Positions 1 to 10,284 of a stretch of DNA of 25,083 bases are shown here, piece after piece. The notes below the pieces were generated by a model, which was given only the letters and a program-made list of their open reading frames with translations, ran no database searches and was not told where the DNA came from. Both the position numbers and the translations under genes were made by a program. The stretch is from Dictyocoela muelleri (taxonomy: Eukaryota; Microsporidia): positions 1 to 25,083 of the forward strand of contig SDVU01000043.1 of assembly GCA_016256075.1 (NCBI GenBank), in the 5' to 3' direction. How positions within the stretch are numbered: position 1 is the first letter of the stretch; the number at the start of each line of letters is the position of its first letter.

Positions 1-870
1 TTGCCATCTGTCTTTTACATCTCACGCTTCTTAAATAGTTAAATCTAAATATGGGTTTCATAACTGACCTTAAAAAAACAACATACTAAACTGAAATAGA
101 CCAACTATCTTATTTTAACAACAAACAATAATGTGATACCAGTTACCACACTATTTTTCATAAATCTGTAGACATACATCTCCAACTGTTTTAGTTCTAT
201 TACGATAATAAGCCCTTTTTATAACTAATAAACAACCTTTGCTAGTGTCAATATGTGTTCCGGTTGACCTATAAATAAATTTCTCAAAATGATTGCCAAT
301 TTTATGATCTAAAAATATCTTTTAGTGTTGAATAACCTTACCAACTATCAGTATATATAATTTAATCTCAATAAATATATATTTTGCAGAAGGTATTTTA
401 TCTCTTCTTACGATCTTTTTTTACATTTCAAGACTATTCCCCTTTCATTACTTCTTTCTACAGCACATAAAATTGGTACACATCTACTTTATGGAATATT
501 TCATATTTCCTATTACCAACTTCGATTCCCCGATTTCACTAATCTTTTCAATTCCTCCTATTTTTGTATAAATTTAAATATACTGTTCAATGATATTTAT
601 TTTTTTTTCAATTTTCTTAAAATTTTATAAACGATATACCGAGATATATGACATACCTCTCGATTTCATCTACAGAAGAACCCGCCAGTCGTTTATCTAA
701 AATGAACAATTTCATTAAATTTCTATCCATTCTATTAGTAAAAATTGGACGTCGGAATATTGAATATATTTTTCCTGAAATTTACAAGTACAAAATATAT
801 AAACTTTTTTTAGAATGCCACATAACTTTTGATCAAAATTTAAAAAAAAACTTTTGCTCTAATTGATGCC
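1..870 (-). pseudogene. Decayed Merlin (IS1595/IS1016-type) transposase, open at the left edge
   Basis: Read on the minus strand, short pieces in several frames resemble a Merlin DDE transposase. About 860-640 gives a piece ending LFILDKRLAGSSVDEI, the helix-rich part after the N-terminal zinc finger. About 580-480 gives GGIEKISEIGES, the block with the first catalytic acid. About 380-330 gives IIYTDSWGYSTL-like sequence, the second catalytic Asp block of the family (TDxWxxY). About 290-180 gives NTYxHxQR and KGLLSRNRTKTVGD, the end of the catalytic domain where the third acid sits. Stops and frame changes are frequent, so the copy is dead. No terminal inverted repeat was found and the left end is outside the window. 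The better preserved Merlin at 17369-19082 shows the same blocks, which supports the call. Confidence 0.6.
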
Positions 871-1587
871 AGATATTAAAATATAATGCTTCATACTCTT
901 TAAAATTTAATTCCATTTGATAGGGTATAGTGGTAAGATTGTAAAAAATGATAGACCCCTCCCCCAAAAATGCCAAAATTATTTGGCGCATCAACCCATT
1001 TTCTCAAACTATCTAATGAAATATTTAAATTATTTTTTTTTTAAAATTTTCTGTGTAATAGCTTTCTCCACGGTGAATTTTTTATGTAAAAAAACAAATA
1101 GACCTTTAATTTGATAAATTTAATATTCAAAAAGAGACTAACTATAAAAATATAAGTTTAATTTCTATTTTTTTTTATTTAAAATTTACACCCATTTCAT
1201 ATAAATGTATGGCTAAGAAGGGTATATTATTTGTTATTTATCAATGGCGGTTGTAATTTTCAAATTGCAATTAAATCGCATTTATTATAATATTTAAAAT
1301 GCCATAATATTTTATTAAATCTTAAAAATCCCGTGTTTTTTTCAATACTTTGGAAAAAAATTGTAATAGTATGTATTATTTTTTAGCATAATAGTGAAAA
1401 TAATTATTTACGATTTAAAATTTGCTTTTGTTAGGAAAGATGTCTAGTTTTTTTAAAAAAAGTGGGTATCTTCCCGAAGAAGACCTTAAATTTTTATTGT
1501 CTGTTATATTTGTATAAATGTTTTGTAGTTCTCTATGGCTTTAACTTTTGAAATTCGCATATAAGAAGAGGTATTCTCATTTTTTTC
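871..1587. other. Intergenic AT-rich stretch, no gene seen
   Basis: Short open frames here are A/T homopolymer-rich and show no family motif in either strand. I see no RNA gene and no clear repeat. It may include the missing terminus of the Merlin remnant to its left, but no inverted partner is visible. Confidence 0.5.
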
Positions 1588-1659
1588 AAAAGCGGCTTCA
1601 AATATCAAAGCCGGCTTCGGAAATCAAAGTCGGCTTAAAAATATCAAAAGCAGCTTTAA
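1588..1659. repeat. Tandem repeat, unit 19-20 bp, about 3.7 copies
   Basis: Four successive units of the form AAAGCCGGCTTCRRAAATATC run head to tail and diverge by a few bases each. They stand out as GC-richer than their surroundings and each contains the near-palindrome AAGCCGGCTT. They lie directly upstream of repeat R copy 1, so they may be part of that element's 5' flank. Confidence 0.75.
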
Positions 1660-1675
1660 TTAAAAAAAAATCATT

Positions 1676-2066
1676 TAATTATCGTGATTTAATCCTACTG
1701 ACGTTACTTTAATAAATATTTGGGATGACATTATTTCCAATAACTAAAGTATTAATATAAGTTGTTCCAGTGTGCTATAGCTGATTAATACTCGGTCTAA
1801 TATGACAATGAAGCAGAAGGGACTCTCCTAGGTGTGGGGATGAGTGCGGCGACGCATCTCTGAAAATAAATATTGAAACAAAAAAATTTATGAAAAAAAC
1901 CTATAATAACTTTTATAAGTCATTGATCAAAAGAAATTTTTGTAAGCAGCTAGCCTTTGTGAGCTTATGAGTGACATATGACTTGAATCAGAACAAAAAA
2001 TTTAAATACTATGATTGGTGACAGCAATCAGGGTTGGCAATTATGGATATTATGAATATGTAATAT
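1676..2066 (+). repeat. Dispersed repeat R, copy 1 (AT-drifted, uninterrupted)
   Basis: This stretch aligns collinearly, in inverse orientation, with the interrupted copy at 13465-10466. Anchors from left to right are AATTATCGTG (1678), CTGACGTTAC (1698), AGTTGTTCCAGTGTGCTATAG (1760), TAATATGACAATGAAGCAGA (1799), GGGACTCTC (1820), GGCGACGCATCTC (1849), AAATTTATGAAAA, CAGCTAGCC and CAATCAGGGTTGGC (2027). It carries no fold-back element or MULE, so it shows the empty site into which the 10724-11732 element inserted in copy 2. Copy 1 is clearly more AT-rich than copy 2, as expected of an older, decaying copy. It has no coding capacity. If R is a tRNA-derived SINE, its head is almost unrecognisable here. 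Confidence 0.7.
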
Positions 2067-2442
2067 TTAATAATATTATATTTTTTCTCATTGAAATAAA
2101 CTTTTCGAATGTTAAAAGAAAAGTATCTTCAGCTACTGAAATTATCAGGCTCACTAACTGAAACCATCATTCACCAATTCAAATTATCACACTTAAAACC
2201 AAAACATTATTCCTACAAATTCAAACATTCTTTAATATCATAAATATTTTTATAAAATCATTTTTTCAAATCAAATATTTTTTTGTAAAATTTTATTTCA
2301 AGAGTTAATCATTTATTTTAATATTAATGCATTTATTTTAATAATTCTAATTTAATATGTCTAATTCAATAATTTATTATGATAAAACTACAGTCTACTT
2401 CACAATGTTGGCATTAATCAAAATATTCAATTAATCATAAGA
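2067..2442. other. Intergenic region upstream of the acetyltransferase gene
   Basis: It is almost pure A/T with no gene. It presumably holds the promoter of the gene at 2448, but no TATA-like site can be singled out in sequence this AT-rich. Confidence 0.5.
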
Positions 2443-2450
2443 CCCCCATG
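2443..2450 (+). promoter_or_regulatory. CCC-type start signal of the acetyltransferase gene
   Basis: Five C residues (2443-2447) abut the ATG in a region otherwise nearly free of C runs. A CCC or GGG triplet just before the start codon is a known feature of microsporidian genes. It supports both this start and the taxonomic guess. Confidence 0.65.
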
Positions 2451-5078
2451 ACAAACAATCAATTAACATTAATTGAGAGCAAAATAAAAATCTCCAAACA
2501 AAACAACCACAGATTAATTTTTGTTACATCAAATGAAAAAATGTTACGAACAATAATAACGTCATATGACGAACCATCGATAATTCATATAAAAAGTAAA
2601 ATTAATAAAAACAATGATAAAAATAAAAAAATTAAACAATGCATAGACAACATCATTGAGTACAGAAAAATCGACACAATTCTCGGATGTACTTACGATA
2701 TCCTTATTTTTGATGACTTTTTGACAATAACGCCCAATGTTTTCTTAAAAGCATTTGAAACATTAAGAGGTGGCGGATCAGCAATATTAATTCTCAATCA
2801 TATACCTAAGATTGGATATTGGGGGCGATTTTTTAAGAATTTAGAGTTATCATCTTGTGGTGTATTTTTGGATGAAAATAAAAGTTATAAATATAATGAT
2901 GATAAATATAAAGATCAATACGTTAAATATTATAATAAAGATCAATACATTAAATATTATAATAAAGATCACTACATTAAATATTATAATAACGATAACT
3001 ATAATAACGATGATTATAATAAAGATGATTATAATAACGATGATAATTATATCATTAATGATAAGATTTTAGATATTAAAACTATCATTGAAAAGACAAA
3101 AACAGCCGATCAAAAATCACTTTTATTAAAACTAATTAACGATATTTCTGATGCAAATTTTATTTCACTGATAACATCAACACGTGGTAGGGGAAAGAGT
3201 GCAACATTAGGTCTTTTAATTGCTGTTGCTATAAATAAGAATTATAAAAAAATACAAATTTTAGCACCACACATTGAGAACGTGCAAACTATTTTTCAAT
3301 TCATAAAAGTTGGACTAGAAAGTTTAGGTTTTAACGAAAATAAAGATTATGAGTCGATAGAATTAAAAGACAACAAAGTTAATAAGAAACTTATAAAAAG
3401 AATGTTATTTAGAAAGAAGCATGTTGTTGAGTATATCAGCCCAATTTATCATAAGTCTTATAATAATTATAATTCCAATGATTTACTGATAATTGATGAA
3501 GCTGCTGCTATTTCACCAGCAATTCTTTTTAGTAAAATAAAAACAAACCAATGTATTCTGATATCAACAACAATCAACGGATATGAAGGAACTGGTCAGT
3601 TTTTTTCAACAAAATTGAATGATTTTTTGAGAACCATTCAAAAGGTTAAAAAGGTTAAGAAATATGAACTTTTTGAACCAATTCGTTATTCATCGACAGA
3701 TCCTGCAGAGAAATTTTTATTTGAAACTTTTTTTCTTAAAAATGAAATTCAAATGAATCGTGACAATCTTTTCCCGATTGATGATTATGATCTTTATCAT
3801 GTGAATAAAGAATTATTGATTAATTATAAAAGTTCTAAAAATAAAGATTCTAAAAAAAATCATAATTCTAATAAAGAAAATAATTCTAATAAAGAGAATA
3901 ATTCTAATGACAATAATAATTCTAATGAATATAATTTTTATTCAATACCTGAACTCATTCTACAATCAATAGCACAATTATTATCATCTAGTCACTACAG
4001 AAACTCACCTGATGACATGTTTAAATTGTTTGAATCTCCAAATCATCATTTATTTCTTTTGTTGAGTGATAAATCAGAAAATATCATTGAGCGAATAGTT
4101 TGTGCTCTTCATATTATAATTGAAGATGACGATTCCAAAGTTGGTAATTTGGTAAAAAATACGATTTACGAGCATTATTATTTTGAAGAAATTAAAAATA
4201 TGGTTGGATTGAGAATTTTTAGGATTGCAGTTCGCCTTGATTATCAGAATAAGGGATTTGGTAGTTTAGCTATTCAGAAATTGAACAGATTTATTAAAAG
4301 ATGCAATGAAAAAAATAATCATAAATATAATAATGATAATAACAATGACGATCATATATTATTCAATAACAAAGATTTAAAATTGCCTTTTATTCATTAT
4401 ATAGGCGTATCATTCGGATTTGATCACGATATTTATAGATTTTGGGTTAAAAATAATTTTATACCTTTATATATTCATCATCGTCCGAATGAAGTTTCAG
4501 GTTCATACTCAATAATTATGATTCAGGAATTGGAAAAGGGTTTAAAAATAGAGACAATTCAAAAACCGGAAATAACTCATAATTGTGAAAAAACTCATAA
4601 TTATGAAATAACTCCGAATTTTTTTAAAAATACTAATAACTGGGTATTAAACATTAATCGGGTGTTTAAAAATCGATTTATAAATCTTTTAAGTTTTTAT
4701 TTCAAAGATTTTACCACTAGAGATGTTAGAAATTTAATTAGAAGTCGATTTATTTATAGGAACTATCAAAATAAAAATAATAATAACAAAGATTGTTTCA
4801 CTCTTGATTACACGAATGATGATATTTTAAGGTTAAAAAAGTTTTTACGAGGATTAATTACAATTTACGAAATTTTGGATATAATTCCCTCAATAGCAAT
4901 AAAATATTTTCAATGTGAATATTTATTTTTGAATGAAGAAGAAGAATTTTTTATGATAAGAATCGGGTTAATGCATTTCGATGTTTATGATTTGTGTAAT
5001 GAATTCGGTAAGTCTAAGGAAATGATTAGTTCATGGGGATATTCTGCACTTAAGAAAATTTTAAATATTGCTGATTAA
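2448..5078 (+). CDS. KRE33: RNA cytidine acetyltransferase (NAT10/Kre33/TmcA family)
   Basis: The family makes N4-acetylcytidine in 18S rRNA and in Ser/Leu tRNAs, using ATP and acetyl-CoA, and works in the nucleolus in ribosome assembly. Domains in order: N-terminal TmcA-like domain with LIFDDFLTITPNVFLKAFET and GGGSAILIL (about residues 85-120); RecA-like ATPase with Walker A STRGRGKSA (about 244-252), Walker B LLIIDEAAAI (about 346-355) and STTINGYEGTGQFFS; FEPIRYSSTDPAEKF; SSHYRNSPDDM; GNAT fold with RIAVRLDYQNKGFGS (about 592-606) and FIHYIGVSFGF; C-terminal tRNA-binding-like part with LRGLITIYEILDIIPSIA. At 876 residues it is shorter than yeast Kre33 (about 1,050), mainly because the basic nucleolar tail is missing. 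It also carries low-complexity Tyr/Asn/Asp runs between domains (about 143-205, 460-496 and 620-634). It has a single exon and looks intact. The start is set by the CCC signal and by alignment with the family N-terminus. An AATAAA-like sequence follows the stop within about 20 bases. Confidence 0.94.
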   Translation: MTNNQLTLIESKIKISKQNNHRLIFVTSNEKMLRTIITSYDEPSIIHIKSKINKNNDKNKKIKQCIDNIIEYRKIDTILGCTYDILIFDDFLTITPNVFLKAFETLRGGGSAILILNHIPKIGYWGRFFKNLELSSCGVFLDENKSYKYNDDKYKDQYVKYYNKDQYIKYYNKDHYIKYYNNDNYNNDDYNKDDYNNDDNYIINDKILDIKTIIEKTKTADQKSLLLKLINDISDANFISLITSTRGRGKSATLGLLIAVAINKNYKKIQILAPHIENVQTIFQFIKVGLESLGFNENKDYESIELKDNKVNKKLIKRMLFRKKHVVEYISPIYHKSYNNYNSNDLLIIDEAAAISPAILFSKIKTNQCILISTTINGYEGTGQFFSTKLNDFLRTIQKVKKVKKYELFEPIRYSSTDPAEKFLFETFFLKNEIQMNRDNLFPIDDYDLYHVNKELLINYKSSKNKDSKKNHNSNKENNSNKENNSNDNNNSNEYNFYSIPELILQSIAQLLSSSHYRNSPDDMFKLFESPNHHLFLLLSDKSENIIERIVCALHIIIEDDDSKVGNLVKNTIYEHYYFEEIKNMVGLRIFRIAVRLDYQNKGFGSLAIQKLNRFIKRCNEKNNHKYNNDNNNDDHILFNNKDLKLPFIHYIGVSFGFDHDIYRFWVKNNFIPLYIHHRPNEVSGSYSIIMIQELEKGLKIETIQKPEITHNCEKTHNYEITPNFFKNTNNWVLNINRVFKNRFINLLSFYFKDFTTRDVRNLIRSRFIYRNYQNKNNNNKDCFTLDYTNDDILRLKKFLRGLITIYEILDIIPSIAIKYFQCEYLFLNEEEEFFMIRIGLMHFDVYDLCNEFGKSKEMISSWGYSALKKILNIAD
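2893..3060 (+). repeat. In-frame minisatellite inside the acetyltransferase gene
   Basis: A 27-bp unit encoding roughly KDQYIKYYN is repeated about three times. It is followed by shorter AATAACGATGATTAT-type units encoding NNDDYN. The block codes for a hydrophilic spacer of about 55 residues between the N-terminal domain and the ATPase. A second frame is also open here because of the periodicity, but that frame is not a gene. Confidence 0.85.
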
Positions 5079-5728
5079 AGTTTATTGATAAATAAAATAA
5101 TAAAATAAATGATATTTAATTTAGAATGGTAATATTCTGATATTTAATATGTCACACGTCAAGTGTGCGACTTTTTTTTGAAAATGATAAATGACATACA
5201 AAGAATAGAACCCTAATAAATGTAAGGACCATATTCCTGTACCACTAGACCAAGGAAAGGAACATTTATATTCATAAGTGCCATATTTAAAATTATAAGG
5301 CACTCGTTTTTAAAATTGCAAAATATAAATAAGTTTTTTAGACCTAAATTAATTTTAAATATTAATATACAGTTGTTTCAGTGTTGTGGCTTGTCCGCCT
5401 AGTGGATGACCATAAACGAAAGTATTAATCAAAATAGATTTTAAAAACTTATTTATTGAATGTCGCCTGACGTCTTACATTGAGATAGGGGTTTTTAGAT
5501 TTATTTATAGTTTTCGAAAATTATTGATTTTTTTTTGACAGGGGCTAAAAATATATTTGGTCCGGATAAAATTTTTTAAATTTGATTAGAAATACGATAT
5601 ATCCAGATCTCATTTCACTTTATTGTAAATTTCTAAATGTGAGTGCAATTGACCTGCACGCCACAATATGATTGAATTTATACAATTTATTATGAATTAA
5701 TATTTTTTTTTATAAAATTGATAATGAA
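5079..5728. other. Intergenic stretch, no gene seen
   Basis: A small inverted repeat, CACAC-GTCAA-GTGTG, lies near 5153, and a 22-base stretch near 5361-5384 resembles the AGTTGTTYCAGTGT segment of repeat R. That match is too short to call a third R copy. The minus-strand open frame at 5303-5121 has no recognisable features. Confidence 0.5.
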
Positions 5729-5876
5729 TTACAGGGTTATTCATTTATATAAATCGCTTTATTTATTTATATAGATCACTATATCCATTTATATAGATCG
5801 CTTTATTCATTATATAGATCACTATATCCATTTATATAGATCACTTTATCTACTTATATAGATCACTTTATTCACA
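5729..5876 (-). repeat. 22-bp tandem array C with conserved boundary motif
   Basis: Units of the form TTTATATAGATCRCTWTATYCA repeat about six times from 5741, one of them a base short. Reverse-complemented, the unit contains AGCGATCT, the same core as the 22-bp array at 19236-19979. Just before the array lies ATTACAGGGTTATTCA (5729-5744), nearly identical to ATTACAGGGTTTTTCA in front of the 19236 array. This looks like a short single arm of the fold-back family described below. A Tc1 element begins immediately to its right and no opposite arm is seen. Confidence 0.8.
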
Positions 5877-5878
5877 TA

Positions 5879-7340
5879 CAGTATGTTTCAAAAAAATGGA
5901 ATATTTTTTTAAGTCGTTACAAACAGCATTCGAGATAAAAAGAGTGATAATACGTTATATTTTTTTTGTTATAAGTATTATATTAAAAAGATTTTTATGT
6001 ATAATTATGTGGATGATGAGAAACAGTTGAATAAGAAAAAAAGTGTTTCAAAAAAAGGAATATTTTTATTTCAATACTTAGTATGATTTACCCTCGCCTT
6101 AAAACACACTGATGATCTCTTTATAAAACTTAAAGATAATTTTTAGTACATTTAAATGGAAATGGCCTGCTATTATCGCACTATAATTTCTTTTAATTCA
6201 TATAAATTTTTTGTGCGAAATAGGGAGATTTTTAGTTTCATTATTGCCCAAAGTGTCTCAATTGGATTCAAATCAAGTGATTGTGCTGACCATAGAAGAA
6301 GTTCGATCTGCTTTGTGCTGAAATATAGTTTCAGGCGTTGAGGTGTGCTTAGGGTCATTATATTGTTGGAAGATATAATCACCTAGACCCATTATACTGA
6401 CAGAATCTGCCAAATTATTTGATAAAATATTTACATAATATTCTGCGTTCATTTTACCATCGATAAATACTAGTATACCCACGCCGTAATACGAAAAACA
6501 ACCCATACCATTAATGATCCTTCACCGTGTTTGACAGTAGCAGATAAATTTTTCGTTTTCAGGCCTGTAACTGATTCTCCCCACACCGAGGTCTTACCAT
6601 CTGAGCAAAAAAGATTGAATTTGCTCTCATCAGAAAATATAATTTGCTTTACTTCTTGGTTTGATAAAAGTAAAAATTGTTTGCTCTTTTCAAATCGAGC
6701 CAAAATATTCTTTTAGAAAGAAGTGGTTTTTTATGGGTGTAAAGGCTTTTATATTATTAGCGTTAAAAACCCTCTTAATAGTTGAATACGTAACTTTAGT
6801 TTTGTCTTCTCTTGAACCTCAATAGGGTGTTTTCTTAACGATTTTTTGGGATGTTTTTTTTAAATTTTTAATAAAACACCGAGTTCGCTTGTTTTTGTTT
6901 TTTTTTGGCCTACCACTTCCTTTGGTCCCCTCTTTTGTGCCTCTCCACCAATTTTTTTGAAGATTTTTGAAACAATCTCCTAAAAAATCTTGAATTTCAT
7001 AGCAATTTTTGCCTGAGAAATTTTTTGATCATAAAGCAAAATCATTTCAGTTTTTACTTTTTGTGACAATTTCATTAGGGTGGATAACGTTATAGTTTAA
7101 TATTTATTGATTTTCAAGAGAAATAAAAGGCCTTTATAGGAGTTTTAAAAAATATTCTTTTTTTTGAAACAAAAAATTGAATAAAACCTTCTAACTTTTC
7201 ACATAGAGTATAAAAATAAACATTTCCATAATAAAAAAAACTGTTAATAATTTAAGAAAATGATTAATAGTTTGTTTAATGATAAATCGCCGAAAGAAAT
7301 CGGTGAATAAAAAAATATTCCATTTTTTTGAAACATACTA
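5879..7340 (-). mobile_element. Tc1/mariner-superfamily DNA transposon, 1,462 bp, inserted at TA
   Basis: Outer terminal inverted repeats of about 34 bp (5879-5912 and 7307-7340) begin YAGTATGTTTCAAAAAAATG and are identical except for the first base and the innermost two. Both ends are flanked by TA, the family's target duplication. A second, imperfect copy of the repeat (GTTTCAAAAAAAGGAATATT) lies inside each end, at about 6047-6070 and 7148-7172. This is the IR/DR layout seen in Sleeping Beauty-like Tc1 elements, with the transposase binding two direct repeats per end. The terminal repeats are well kept while the transposase is broken, so the copy is recent but not autonomous. Confidence 0.9.
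6173..7075 (-). pseudogene. Tc1-type DDE transposase, disrupted
   Basis: The inferred start at 7075 has ACCC four bases upstream. The N-terminal part reads MKLSQKVKTEMILLYDQ then KIAMKFKIF, the paired-like helix-turn-helix, and it is cut by an in-frame TAG at about codon 32. GRPKK-like basic sequence follows. The catalytic part runs through three overlapping frames: IIFSDESKFNLF with KHGEGSLMVW (about 6650-6500; first Asp), FQQYNDPKHTS (about 6390; second Asp) and WSAQSLDLNPIETLWAIM (about 6290; the catalytic Glu). Spacing fits DD34E of the Tc1 group. At least two frame changes and one stop disable it. Its length, about 300 codons, is near the usual 340. Confidence 0.88.
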
Positions 7341-7649
7341 TATATATATATACTTCCAAATAGAATATCCAGAAGAATCTACCTTAAATTATAAGTATAT
7401 AAGCACTTGACATTTCACATGCATGCAAAACTTTCAGAGATGCCAAAATCACTGCATTGCAAACAACAAAAATCGCACATTAAAAAAAAGGTGCCGGATG
7501 AGGACTTTTCATCCGGATGAAACAATCAAAAAAATTATATTCAACAATTTCTTTTTATAATCAGCTTTTAGTCTTTGGCGGATCATAGATAAGTCCTTCA
7601 TAATAAATAAAGGAAATGTATCGAAATTATCAAATTATAAGTAAAAGTT
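7341..7649. other. Unassigned stretch between Tc1 and the gypsy fossil
   Basis: No gene is seen. A compact hairpin, CCGGATGA-ggactt-TCATCCGG, lies at 7494-7516 and is the only notable structure. The stretch may include worn upstream sequence of the gypsy fossil, but no reverse-transcriptase motif is visible. Confidence 0.4.
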
Positions 7650-8640
7650 TATTTTACAGTGTGATGCTTCTGCAATAGGTACATGATCGATATTGTTCCA
7701 AAGTAAAGGACTTATAAGTCCTTATAGAAAAAAATTTACAAAATCTGAAAGCAATTGTACTGTAGTAGAAAATAAGATATTTTCGATTTTGAATTCACTT
7801 TTACATTTCGGGAAAATAATTCAGGTGTGCTATATAGAAGTGTATACTGATAATCGTAATTGTAAATTCTCAAAAGCAAATTCTAAAAGTATTTAAAGGT
7901 GGAAACTACATTTAAACGATTTCAATTATAAGATATTTAATAAACGGTTAGAAAATATTGTGTCCGCCGAATTATCACGTTGTTTTATAACAAATATTTA
8001 CATATTTATCAAAAAGTAAAATTATTTAGAATGATAAAAAAAATATTTTATAATAAATAAAATTGAAAACGACTCTGTGGAATATAAAAAAGATGAAAAA
8101 TGTAGATTTTTAATAATAAAAAAAGAAAATGAATTTTTAAGTCTAATTCATTTAGAAAGTTGTCATGTTGGAATTACAGTAATGTATAAAAATATAAGAA
8201 AATATTATTATATTGATAATATCTTTTAAAAAATAATAATCGCTAGAAAATCATGTAATAAATGTTCTTTAAATAAGAATAATATAAACTATAAAAGAAA
8301 ATTTAATGAGATAAAATCATAAAAGGCATTTTTTAAAATTAGTTTGGATATCTACGAATCTTTCAATATTGATGATTATAAACATGAAACAATTAAAAAC
8401 AGAATGTTTTTATAACCTTTACAGATATTTTCAGCATATATACAATAATTTATTTAGAAGAAAATATTTCGGGTAAATTAGTTATTGATAAATTAAAATT
8501 ATGGTGTTCAGAGTTTGAAAATCCCGAGACAATTATCACGGACAATGGTAAACAATATGTAGGCAATATTTTAAAAAATTCCTGAAAAAACAAAAAAATT
8601 AAGCATTTTAGAATTCCGGCATACACACTGTGAACGGGCT
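7650..8640 (+). mobile_element. Ty3/gypsy retrotransposon fossil (RNase H and integrase part)
   Basis: The plus strand shows RNase H-like sequence (SILFQSKGLISPYRKKFTKS, VVENKIFSILNSL, IEVYTDNRN) at about 7690-7900. After it comes integrase-like sequence, with a zinc-binding LIHLESCHVGI block near 8150 and the core block ENPETIITDNGKQYVG near 8510-8570. Gag, protease, reverse transcriptase and both LTRs are not visible. The copy is old and heavily broken, with many interruptions. A MULE transposon abuts its right end, apparently inserted into it. Confidence 0.75.
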
Positions 8641-8717
8641 TCGTGACAATTCGATTTTTTGACACATTTCGAACAAAAAAATAGGGTGTTCTTTATTTTT
8701 TATAATAAACCCTTCAT

Positions 8718-10070
8718 ATGAAAGAAAGTTTTGAAATTGGAGAAGATTTGATTTTTATAAAATCGGAAAGAAAAAATGACGCTGTTATATATAAAAACCA
8801 TTTAAATTATTTAAAAAAAAATAAAAAAAAATCATCAAAATCATGGAAATGTCACAACAAAAAATGCAATTATAAATTAATTACAGATGAAAATAAAATT
8901 TTTAATTATAATGATATATTTCATACCTGTATTCCTTTAACTAATGACGAAGTAAAAAAGATTATTGTTAAAAACAACATTAAGAAATTAGCTAATGAAT
9001 CATATTTAAATACAAAACAAATAATTTCACATGTATTCAAAAATCTTGATTCGGCCGCAATAGCTAAAATTTCTAAACACCGAAGTATATATAGGATGAT
9101 AAATAGGGTTAGAGATGAAAAAATTTCTAATTATGATTTGATAAACGATATACCTTCAGAGCTTAAAAAGACAATAAATGGTAGTAAATACTTACAATAT
9201 GATAGTGGAGTTCTTGATAAAGATAGGGTAATTATATAGATAATTCCGAAAGGCTTATATTTTTTTAGATTTCAGATACATGGCTATCTGATGGAACATT
9301 TAAAATGGCTACATACAATTTTTATCAAATTTATATAATTTATTAAAAAATTTTTAATAATTATATACCAATCGTTTATGGAATTTTATCTTCAAAAAGT
9401 GAAAATGCTTATTTAAAATTTTTAATGAATTAGAAAATTAGTAGATGTTGACCAACCTAAATACTGGATTTTAGATTTTGAAAGTGCACCAATTAAAATT
9501 GCGAAAAATATTTTGATAAAACAAAATTTTAATACTGCATTTTCCACTTTTCGCAAATTAGGGAAGGTATTCAAAGAAATGGTTTGGTTATAAAATATAA
9601 AAAGATAATAATTTAAATTTTATATTAAAATGTGGCTTGCAATAGGTTTTGTTCCAAAGCAAGATATAGAAATAATGTTTAAAAAAATTTATTTTAAATA
9701 TTTAGAAAAATTTAATAATGAAAAAGAAAAAGCAATAATTGAATTATTTCATAAAAAATTTATGGAAAAAAGATAGAAATTCTCATTGTGATTGGCGTTG
9801 TTACGATAGATTATTGAATGACATTCCTTTTACAACAAATATTTGCGAAGGATTCAATAGATCTTTGAATGCCTTTTTAGATGGAAATCATCCTTCTCTG
9901 GTAAAATTGATCATGATTTTAAGAACACAAGATCATATAAAGAAAAAGAAATAAATGATATATTAACAATGAGAAACAATAAAATTTTATCAACTAAATT
10001 TAAACAAAAAATTGTTACATTAAAAAAATTATATCGAAATACAATGAATATTTCGATATTTTGTTTTTAA
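8718..10070 (+). pseudogene. MULE transposase with N-terminal FLYWCH-like zinc finger, disrupted
   Basis: The first 173 codons (8718-9239) are open and hold a FLYWCH-like finger, WKCHNKKCNYKL...DIFHTC, with a C-x4-C...H-x-C pattern (about residues 43-75). After a stop, the catalytic region continues in shifting frames: SDTWLSDGTFKMA (first Asp, near 9280), YWILDFESAPIKIA (second Asp, near 9470), a FSTFRKLG-like segment where the family has its C/H block, and TTNICEGFNRSLNAF (catalytic Glu, near 9840). The last frame closes near 10070. At least three frame changes or stops disable it. The start has ACCC six bases upstream, as in the sister elements at 15586 and 13171. Mobilises its own element by cut and paste in an intact relative. 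Confidence 0.85.
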
Positions 10071-10284
10071 AGGCTGTGGCCATGATATATGATTTCAGCA
10101 TTTAAAAAATTCTTTTTGAATAAATTAATTTTAAAGATTTATTTTTTTTTTAAAAAATTTTATTTCAATTATCAATTTGAAGTTATAAATAATAAATTCT
10201 CATTTAATTTATCTCTTTGATTCGCCATATGGGTTTTTTTCAAAAAAACAAACACCCTTTTTGTGATTCTAAAGTGGTCGTTTT

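Noticed and set aside
648-1114. Two small plus-strand frames (72 and 65 codons)
   Set aside because: The first lies antisense to the Merlin remnant and the second in A/T-rich sequence. Neither has motifs or a start signal.
5361-5384. Third copy of repeat R
   Set aside because: Only about 22 bp match clearly, which is too short in AT-rich DNA.
7494-7516. Rho-independent-like terminator hairpin
   Set aside because: The context is eukaryotic and no gene ends nearby; kept only as a structural note.
8450-8665. Minus-strand 71-codon frame
   Set aside because: It is antisense to the integrase part of a Ty3 fossil.
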